From Nereocystis luetkeana (taxonomy: Eukaryota; Sar; Phaeophyceae; Laminariales; Laminariaceae), in NCBI GenBank assembly GCA_031213475.1, contig JARUPZ010000004.1, forward strand, positions 4,907,169 to 4,971,168: a DNA stretch of 64,000 bases, in the 5' to 3' direction. How positions within the stretch are numbered: the first letter of the stretch is position 1; each line of letters begins with the position of its first letter. The notes beneath the pieces were generated by a model. The model had not been told where the DNA came from. It ran no database searches and saw only the letters and a list, made by a program, of their open reading frames with translations. This document shows positions 57,142-64,000 of this stretch, in pieces. The position numbers and the translations under genes are program-made.

Positions 57142-57774
57142 TCAAGATCGGTGGAGCCGGCGAGCGGTATTGTGGTGCCCATCGAAGACAAAAATCGCCG
57201 TGTCCGCAAGGGGATCATCGCGGGGAAGCAGGTCGACCAAGTAGTGCCCGGTGAACGCTGGAGCGCCGGACTGGCGCACCAGGTTGACCTCGACAAGAGT
57301 CGGAGTGGTCCAAAGGGAGATTGGTCGGGTGCCGGCGTATTGAAGGTGGTAAACGTCGTCTGTGGAACGGTGCTCAGGAATGAACGCGGCGGCTCGGTTG
57401 GGGTCGTGGTGGAGAAGGGAAAGCTTACCAAAGAGGGGTCGGGGTGGCTGGTGGGGAAGCGTGGTATACGAGCGTTGCTCGAAGCGCATCCAGCTGTCCC
57501 GCCCAAGAAGGATAGGGTGCTGCATAGCACCCGGACGGACAATACATGCCCACACGGCTAGGGCGGCCGTTGGAGAGGTTCCTCTCAGGAACTGTACGCT
57601 AAGGCGGATGCAGTCGGAGGTGGTGAGGGTGGCGGAGGTGCCGAAGCCGTACGTCGTCGCCGGAACCAAACACGGCGCGTCCGCGGGCTTTCTGCTGAGC
57701 CGTGTCGGACGAGGCCATGATTTGATAGTGGCGCGTAGTGTCGCCAACAAGTGCGGCACTTCGCGCCAGGACAA
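57142..57774 (-). pseudogene. Retroelement protease remnant
   Basis: A minus-strand frame of 210 codons contains HPILLGRDSWMRF, which resembles the conserved I-L-G-x-D-x-L segment in the C-terminal half of retropepsins. The catalytic D-(S/T)-G is not seen in this frame; the preceding segment continues in another frame up to about 57,850. Hence it is broken. Confidence 0.5.
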
Positions 57775-57929
57775 ACTGGGAGTCGTAGGTCAAGTGGGTG
57801 CCTTCGGGTACGAAGTCCGAGATGTATCACTGTAAAAGGGCGGAGCCACGTTGCCAGAACAGGTAAAGTGGGTCAGGCGTAAGGCTCCGGATGTGTGCCG
57901 GCTGGTCCGGCAGTGGTGATGAGCGGCTG

Positions 57930-58390
57930 TCATGTAGACTGTCGCATGATGTCGTGGGGAGGGGAGCTGGATCCGACGTCCGGCTGCGCTCCAAGTGTTC
58001 GCGCAAGAAACGGCCTTGCCCAATCTTCAGAAGGGTCTCGGGCGTAGCCGGAGATGCCCTTCAATGGCGTCCACAGGAGGGAAAACGGGTCAAGAGGCCC
58101 GATTGCGCTCCCTGTCTTCCCGGGTGAAATGATCGGCATCACCGAACCTATAGGAGGTTCTCGGGCTTAGCCGAAGATACCCTGGGAGCCACTGTTCATT
58201 AGCGTCTTCGGGAGGGAAGCCGGATCAGAGGCCCGGCTGCGCGCCCGGCGTTCGCGGGGGAAATGGTCGGCATCACCGAGTTTCCCGGAGGGTCTCGAGC
58301 AAAGCCGGAGATACCCTGGGGGTCCCTGCTTGGGTCGGTCTTCGACTGGGAAGCTGGGGCCCACTCGCTAGGTGAAACGATTCCTGGTAT
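57930..58390. repeat. About 126-bp tandem repeat in the Gag-protease region
   Basis: Three to four units share GGGTCTCG-GC-AAGCCGGAGA-like starts (58,031, 58,152, 58,290), then GAGGCCCGGCTGCGC and AAATGGTCGGCATCACCGA. On the minus strand each unit encodes a G-I-S-G-(Y/F)-A-R-D-P motif. Confidence 0.7.
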
Positions 58391-58825
58391 CCGGGTCCTG
58401 CGGTGTCGTATCATATTGCACGGCACGGAGAAGGATGGCGGGACAGGTGGCTCTACGGATCTCCTGGTCGACGATGGTCGCGAGTCTTCCACCTTTCAAA
58501 GAGCGGGGCTACCCCTTAGGTCTAGGGGTAGTGGTGTAGTCAGCACCTGGCGGTCAGCGGAGGTTCCGGTTTTAAATGCATCCTGAGATCCAGCAGAAGC
58601 TTCCGCGGGGCTCGCGAACGTAGCGCGAGCAGAGCGGCCCAAACGGTTGAAAGCCAGCTCGGTCGATGGCCCGGTTGAAAAGGCGGCTAAGCCGTGTACA
58701 GTGCCGGAACCGCTGGTAGCCATGGTCGTCGAGGCGTCCGGCAGGTTAATTACTCCTGCGGGACACGCGGCAATGTTTGGCAAGTCCCACCGATGCTCAT
58801 CGAGAAGAGACGTCGAGGCGAGCAT
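58199..58825 (-). pseudogene. Gag-like N-terminal region of the retroelement
   Basis: One minus-strand frame starting MLASTSLLDEHRWDLPNIAA runs on for about 200 codons with a single in-frame TGA at 58,496. It is Ala/Ser/Pro-rich and merges into the 126-bp repeat units. No zinc knuckle was found, so Gag is proposed only from position. Confidence 0.35.
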
Positions 58826-58830
58826 CCTTG

Positions 58831-60610
58831 TAAGGCTCGACGTTTGAACCTCTTACCACCCACACCTCAAGATGATCACTTAAACAAGGGGATCAATACT
58901 TGGTCAAGCGATTACTGTTGGAGTGAGTGAAAAGGGGTGTTGGTGTTATTGGAGGGGAAGGTGGAAGAAGTTCATCCTGCTAAGGACGAAGCTGGTCCTG
59001 GGCCCTGAAGAATGACCGTTCCGCGTTAGGTGCGGTATCGGTAACGAGCGTGCAGAGTCGAACGTAGTGGTACCATTGGAGCGGAGGGAGGAGGAAGCTC
59101 ATCCCGAGAAAGGCGAAGCTGGTCTTGGGCCCCCAAGAAATACCGTCTCGCTGAATGCGCGGTGTGGGTAACAAGCGTGCAGCGTCGAAAGCAGTGCCGC
59201 CGAAGTCGTGATCGGCCGCCTATGCTGCCGTTGGTACTACGCCTGTCGGTGCGGTAGCTGCTGCCCATCGTCGGACTTGTCCCAAGTTGCACAAAACAAA
59301 GTTGCCTACAGGCCTTCACGCTGCAGTCTACCAGGTAGGCTGCTACAGCTTGGGCAGAGTTCATCTTGAGCACGTAAAGTTTCTGCGCGCGCGGAGCTGA
59401 CGAGCAGAGGCGAAAATAGAGGTGGTGCTGCTGTGCAAATATGTCATTAGCACGCCATACACGTCGAACAAAACCACCGAGGGTACTCGATGAAGATATA
59501 GTCGGCGTTCTTCATGTCCAGATGGTTTTTGGCAGTCTAGCACGGGTGGTGTCGGTTGTGTACTCCCGTCGTAGGCCCGGAGTAGCGTCAACACGGATGA
59601 TGTGCAGGCTTCAGGGGCAGTGGCTAATGTGTGCCGGTTGCAGGCCGCCACGATGGTGAGAACACCGGGAGACCGATGTAGGCGCCAGGGGCGTCACAAG
59701 TTTGGGGCGAGCGTGACGGTCGTCGCGGCCACCCCAGTTACGGTAGCGTCTGCATGGTGAGTCGACGTCGCTGTCGCTGCTGCTGGTCGGAGATGTAGCC
59801 GGAAGACGTGGAAACACGGCGTTAGCAGTGGGTGGTGTTGCGGTGTTTGCGTGCGGCGTTGTTTGGCGTGGTAGGTGGTGGACGCGGTCTCCATACGGGC
59901 GCGGAACCGGCGTCGGGTAGAAGGGCATTGGTTGTGGCGATGGATGGCCCTGTGGAAGCCGGGGGTGGAGGTATTCACCAGGATAGGAGCACAGCGAGCC
60001 CCAGAAATGGTGCAGGATGTGGAGTGCGGTGATTGGGCGCGGCCGTCGTCGCGGCGCCATACTCTGTGGTAGCCGTCGCGGTTTTCACCTGCTGAGGTCG
60101 GAATTTCACAGAAATACCCTCAAGAGGGGTGTCGCCGCAGGCCAACTGTGGTTGGGCGCTGGCCAATCGAGGCCGTGGGCGCGCCGTGTACACAGCAGCC
60201 GGAATGGTGAGAGCTATAGGCTCGAAAAATGAGGGGATTGGGCGCAAGGGGATGAACGCGGTGGTCGCGGGCGGGAGCGTCTGAACCTTGGTAGGTACAG
60301 GCGCAGTCGTGGCCGCATATGTCGGGGCTTGGAAGCCCGGGGTTGGAGTGCGCACCGTTGAAGGGATACATGGTGGTCCGGAATCAGGTTGGGGTGTAGA
60401 GGAAACGCACGCACTGGAGCAGAGAATGCAGTACAAGTAGTATACGAACGTCACCAACAGGGCCAGAATGTGAAGATTGTTGATAGACCCGGAATGGGCT
60501 TGGGTGCTCGGGAGGCGATTAAAATCACCGAGAAATCCCTCTACAAAAAGAAAGCAAAATAAAACAAACAAACCAGTAAAAACAAAACACTTACGGTACA
60601 CTTATCTGAG
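58831..60610. other. Region upstream of the retroelement frames
   Basis: May hold the 5' LTR and leader, but no matching LTR was found at the other end. It has a duplicated unit of about 127 bp (58,961-59,075 and 59,088-59,200; shared GAAGCTGGTC-TGGGCCC and GTAAC-AGCGTGCAG). A minus-strand frame at 59,975-60,601 begins with a hydrophobic stretch and then becomes Pro/Thr-rich; no family is recognised. Confidence 0.4.
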
Positions 60611-62214
60611 CTACCGCTTAAGTACCCGTCTGGTACGTAAAATATAGGTCCTCCGAAGAAATAGCGGGCTCTTTAAGGATGGTAGCCTTCCAGCGTTCAT
60701 TTACCCGTGCCATGTATTTCTCCCGGCATAAGGTACGTTTGGTACATATGGGGACGAGGTAAGTATCCCTATTTTGGTTCCGAGACAGGTAGTCCGGATG
60801 CATCCATGAAGGGCGCAAATGATGCGAGAGCATGTCTTGTTTTAGGCATACGGGGTTGTAACATGAGCAAAAGCCAATGTTACCCTAAAATGCGCCATAT
60901 CCCTAAAATGGTTTGCAACCTGAGCTAAATCCCGATACGTAGTACGCGTTGATGGCGGGCGCATATATATAAAACGAAAACAAGAAAACAAAACAGAGAT
61001 ATGGAGGACGGGGAGGGGTGCGTGCGCTACCTCTCAGAACCCGACGAGTGAATAATTGCGCCGTGTTGTTGGCTCGTCTAGACTCGCTACATTGTAGAAC
61101 CCGACGAGTAACTCGTAGGCTGGGCCAAATTAGAGTCTAATTATGAATAGTGGTATACACGCATGGCCCGGCGTGTGTTATCAGACCAGTTTGGGCAGCA
61201 CTTGGTCTGTGTTTGCCTAAATTTGTAGGCACGCAACCAGGTCGAAACATAGGTACAGAGTGTGGTATCTGTATCTAAGAGACGAGGGATGAAGCAGGTG
61301 CTACCAACGCACTCAAAAGTAAAAACAAATACTACTGCACGTGGGAGAAAAAAAACCTGCAACGTGTGAGTACATTGTCGGGAAATGTTGCGTATCTACT
61401 ATGATGTCGGTACGGTCTCATAGTACTCTGAATATAAGGCACAAGAGAGAAAGCAAGGAGTCAAACATCCTACGTAGCATCAACGAAAAAAATCACAAAT
61501 ACAAATATATGGCAGGTGACGGTAAATTTTGCGACATTTGTGCAGCATACCGGCACCAAATTGTTTTCGCGCGGGTACATTTTTGTAGCATTAAATAGAT
61601 TTGTGCAGCATGCCGATACGAAATGAACAGTTGTACCGCACGCCGATACAAAATCAGCGTTTGCACAGCGCGCCGATACAAAGTCATATCGTGCGGGACA
61701 GTTTTCACCGGTTTGCGCAACCTATACTCGAGGCTGAGAGTTGGATCTGGTTTTAACAGGTTCCAACTCATTTCTTTTTGCAGCATGCGTGTACGTGGGT
61801 AGGGGCACACAGCGATCGATCATGCATACAAAACTGATCCGTTTAGAGAACAACGGAAAAATTACCAAACGAGCAGCATGCCGTTCAATTTTGCAAAAGG
61901 TACTGTATTTTTTCAAAATGAGCATCATGCCAGTTCCTTTTACGGAAACAACAACGAGTTTTCAAAATGGGCAGCATGCCGGGACATGATACAAAAAACA
62001 ACTCAACCGAGTTTTCAAAACGGGCAGCATGTCGGCATATTTTACAAAAGACGCAACGATTTTTCCGAACGAGCATGCCGGGTCTTTTTGCGAAAAACTC
62101 ATCGATTATTTGAAACGAACAGTATGCGGGTTCATTTTGCAAAAGGTAGAGTAGGTTTAGCAGTTTGGGAGAAGGGATCTTTAGGGATGTTTTTTGCTTG
62201 AAAAATGTGTAGCG

Positions 62215-62425
62215 TGGTCTGCACTTCGGAATCGTCGTCCGCAACTGAGAAATTTCCTGGTTCGATGCAAACTCGGCGCAGCCGCGTTTATGGCGAGTTT
62301 TCGCCCGTTTTGGCTGCGGTTTGGGGTCTGGGTTAGGGTTAGGGTTAGTGTTAGGGTTAGAGTCAGGGGTGGGGTTTGGTCTTTGCCCGTACCTTGATCC
62401 CAACAGGAACCAAAACACCCGAACA
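62215..62425 (-). repeat. Dispersed element with telomere-like core, copy 3 (inverted)
   Basis: Contains GGGTTAGGGTTAGGGTTAGT (62,331-62,350) and further TTAGGG-like units up to about 62,362. On the minus strand the order of modules (GGTTCCTG..GGATC, CCCTAA tract, AAACGCGGCTGCGCCG, ACGATTCCGAAGTGC) matches copy 1. It is the best preserved telomere-type tract. Confidence 0.6.
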
Positions 62426-62959
62426 GCCTACCAACCTCAAGATCCCTTCTCCCAGGTTGTTAAATGTCCTCAAAAGGTAATACAAGTTTTCGAAACGGGC
62501 AGCAAGCCAGTCCATTTTACAAAAGGTGAGGCAAGTGCAATGTGTACGAGGCGCCAGACGCAAAACGGGGCGGGGATGTGCGGTCATATATCTCAGATAC
62601 ATGGTACATTTATTTCCGAGTATAAATTGATGCCGGCAGTGCTCAATTGTTCGCGCAGAAGTAGGAGCACGTGCGGCAAATTGTTTCGTTGTCTCCGTAC
62701 GAACACCAAAACAAGGGTGCCCAACGACGGGAGCAGGCACCGTGCTATTAATATAATACACGAGTACGAGTATAGCATCTACCCTACGATTATTATAGTA
62801 TGTATCATGCCGAGGCACGACACATGATTGCAATTAATCATGTTCCAGTATTTCTGCGGTATGTACTTGAAATCCCGTTCAATCGAGCAAAGGTTCCCAC
62901 GAACGACAGAGAAAGAAAGAGGTGCGTACCACTGACTCTAACTACTCGTATTATATACT

Positions 62960-63260
62960 ACTAACACTTAGTAGACTACTTGGCAGCACTTCAGACAGCA
63001 TCCGCTGTAGTCAGCAGCCACGAGTTGGTTAGTGGTGGGAACGGGGGTACTCTTCTATGTTATAGTTGAGAGGATATACCCGCGGCCATGTTAGTTAAGT
63101 TTTGCACATTGGTTTTATCTTGTGTGCGCTTTTTCCGTCTCGTGTATTTTGAGGCAGCCGAATTTTCGTTTTTTTTTTTTTTTTTTTTTTCGGATCTTCC
63201 TAGGGCTCCAGCACCTTTGTGTGACCACGGACTCCTTCGTCAGAGAGTTAATGTGAGAAC
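62960..63260 (+). repeat. Dispersed repeat family R2, 3' part
   Basis: Holds GCAGCACTTCAGACAGCATC, ATACCCGCGGCCATGTTAGT and CGGATCTTCCTAGGGCTCCA in the order of 22,110-22,400, with a long T run (about 63,168-63,190) inserted or expanded. Confidence 0.55.
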
Positions 63261-63540
63261 AACAACAAACAATAGGAGATACATAAGGCTCTCATCTAGC
63301 TACTGTAAAAAGTAGGCCTTTCTTGGATCATCGTCAGAAATCGACTTTGTCAGGAGGGCGATCGCACCGGCGGAAACAAACGGAAAGAGAGGGTGCAGCC
63401 CAAAAAGTAGTACATGTAAAAAAATAATATTGACTCGGAACTAAAAACAAATAGAAAGCCTCTCACGATGATGCTCACAGGATAACAAGATAGAAGAAGC
63501 CTGTTTGAAGCAGGTCAGGTGCGTCTCGCTCAGCTGTGAC

Positions 63541-64000
63541 CAGTGTTGCTGACGACGCCAAATGTGAAGGGGTTACCTACAGTACTGAGCTATACGGGTA
63601 AAAAATCGATCGATTACCCAGCCCAAGGTATTCCTTATAACACTTTCCCCCTCTCTCTGTGAACGGCGGGGTCTTTGGGGCGTCGGATGTGTATACGCCC
63701 GTACGCTGGCCTACCCTCTTCGTTTCATTATCAGGGGATCCAGTGAGATGTGTTTTTTTGTAGGTATGGACGCGCAAGCCTTTCTGTAGAAGAAAGGTTC
63801 GAAGTGAGGTTCGAACTCGTGACCTGGACGACGTCAAATAAATGTGAAGGTGTTACCTACTGAGCTATAAAGGTAAAAGGTCGATCGATTACCCAGCCCA
63901 AGATAATCTTTATAACACTCTCCCCCCCTCAAACGGCGGGGTCTTTGGGGCGTCGGAACCGTATACATCCGTACGCTGATCTACCCGCTTCGTTTCATTA
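63541..64000 (-). mobile_element. SINE-like tRNA-derived repeat, two tandem units
   Basis: Same family as 46,420-46,800, repeating at 275 bp (landmarks at 63,606 and 63,881). The second unit carries TAGCTCAGTAGGTAACACC and GAGTTCGAACCTC on the minus strand. The first unit lacks the B box. It continues past the right edge. Confidence 0.65.

Larger units (their letters stand above)
52683..58830 (-). mobile_element. Decayed Ty3/Gypsy chromovirus (LTR retrotransposon)
   Basis: On the minus strand the order is Gag-like region, protease remnant, reverse transcriptase, RNase H, long Pro/Ser-rich linker, integrase, chromodomain and a last small domain. Protease-RT-RNase H-integrase order with a chromodomain after the integrase is diagnostic of Ty3/Gypsy chromoviruses. 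It is broken by at least two TGA codons in RT, one TGA in the Gag-like frame, two TAA codons after the integrase and several frameshifts, so it should not be able to move by itself. The LTRs could not be identified by eye. GC content is higher than in the surroundings. Confidence 0.85.
60611..63540. other. Repeat-rich right flank
   Basis: No gene is supported. Between 61,537 and 61,690 a 30-bp unit (TTTGTGCAGCATGCCGATAC type) occurs four times. Between 61,865 and 62,150 a roughly 50-bp unit (AAAACGGGCAGCATGCCGG, then TTTTGCAAAAGG type) occurs six times, with one more at 62,478. The telomere-like element and the R2 repeat follow. Confidence 0.6.

Noticed and set aside
54783..57561. Long plus-strand frames across the retroelement
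   Set aside because: Antisense shadows of the GC-rich pol region; composition is Gly/Arg-rich and no domain is seen, while the minus strand has clear RT and integrase motifs.
59975..60601. Membrane protein gene on the minus strand
   Set aside because: The hydrophobic start is followed by low-complexity Pro/Thr-rich sequence; no family, no intron signals, next to a decayed retroelement.

Overview
The window is eukaryotic genomic DNA, most likely from a brown alga (Phaeophyceae). The grounds are many short exons in long introns with GT(A/G)AGT donors, one leucine-rich repeat (LRR) per exon, TTAGGG-type telomere-like tracts, tRNA-derived repeats, and algal-looking LRR and galactose-binding-like domains. 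The exact species is not determined. Almost all of the long open frames away from the exons and the retroelement are chance frames.

Two tandem, same-strand copies of one large gene dominate the window. Copy A enters from the left edge and runs to about 14.6 kb. Its duplicated segment can be followed to about 17.4 kb. Copy B starts with a signal-peptide exon at 25,691 and runs to about 43.1 kb, with duplicated flank to about 47.2 kb. Every LRR unit sits in its own symmetric phase 2-2 exon, usually 72 bp, which starts with the last base of a Leu codon and ends with its first two bases. After the LRR exons come a C-cap exon, two exons that together make a six-cysteine EGF-like module, a short Ser-rich exon, and one large exon for an F5/8 type C (discoidin / CBM32-like) domain. 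The exon phases of copy B add up to an open frame of about 600 residues, apart from one LRR exon that carries a 4-bp insertion. A third, broken F5/8C exon lies at 49.2 kb. The proteins look like secreted recognition or adhesion proteins: signal peptide, LRR solenoid, EGF, then a glycan-binding-type domain.

The two copies differ mostly at the first six or so codons of each LRR exon. These codons make the exposed beta-strand face. The second halves are nearly identical. Together with phase-symmetric cassettes, tandem duplication and a broken third copy, this suggests a gene family that diversifies its binding surface by point change and exon turnover. This is the most interesting system in the window.

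The rest is repeat-rich. 17.4-25.6 kb holds a degenerate GGGTC-rich block, a tRNA-like sequence, two MITE copies and several dispersed repeats. 47-51.7 kb holds the broken F5/8C copy and repeats. 51.7-58.9 kb (minus strand) is a decayed Ty3/Gypsy chromovirus with protease, RT, RNase H, integrase, chromodomain and a further C-terminal domain, broken by stops and frameshifts and flanked by minisatellites. 58.9-64 kb holds repeats, a telomere-like tract inside a dispersed element, and tandem tRNA-derived SINE-like units at the right edge. No rRNA genes, CRISPR arrays or bacterial-type features are present.
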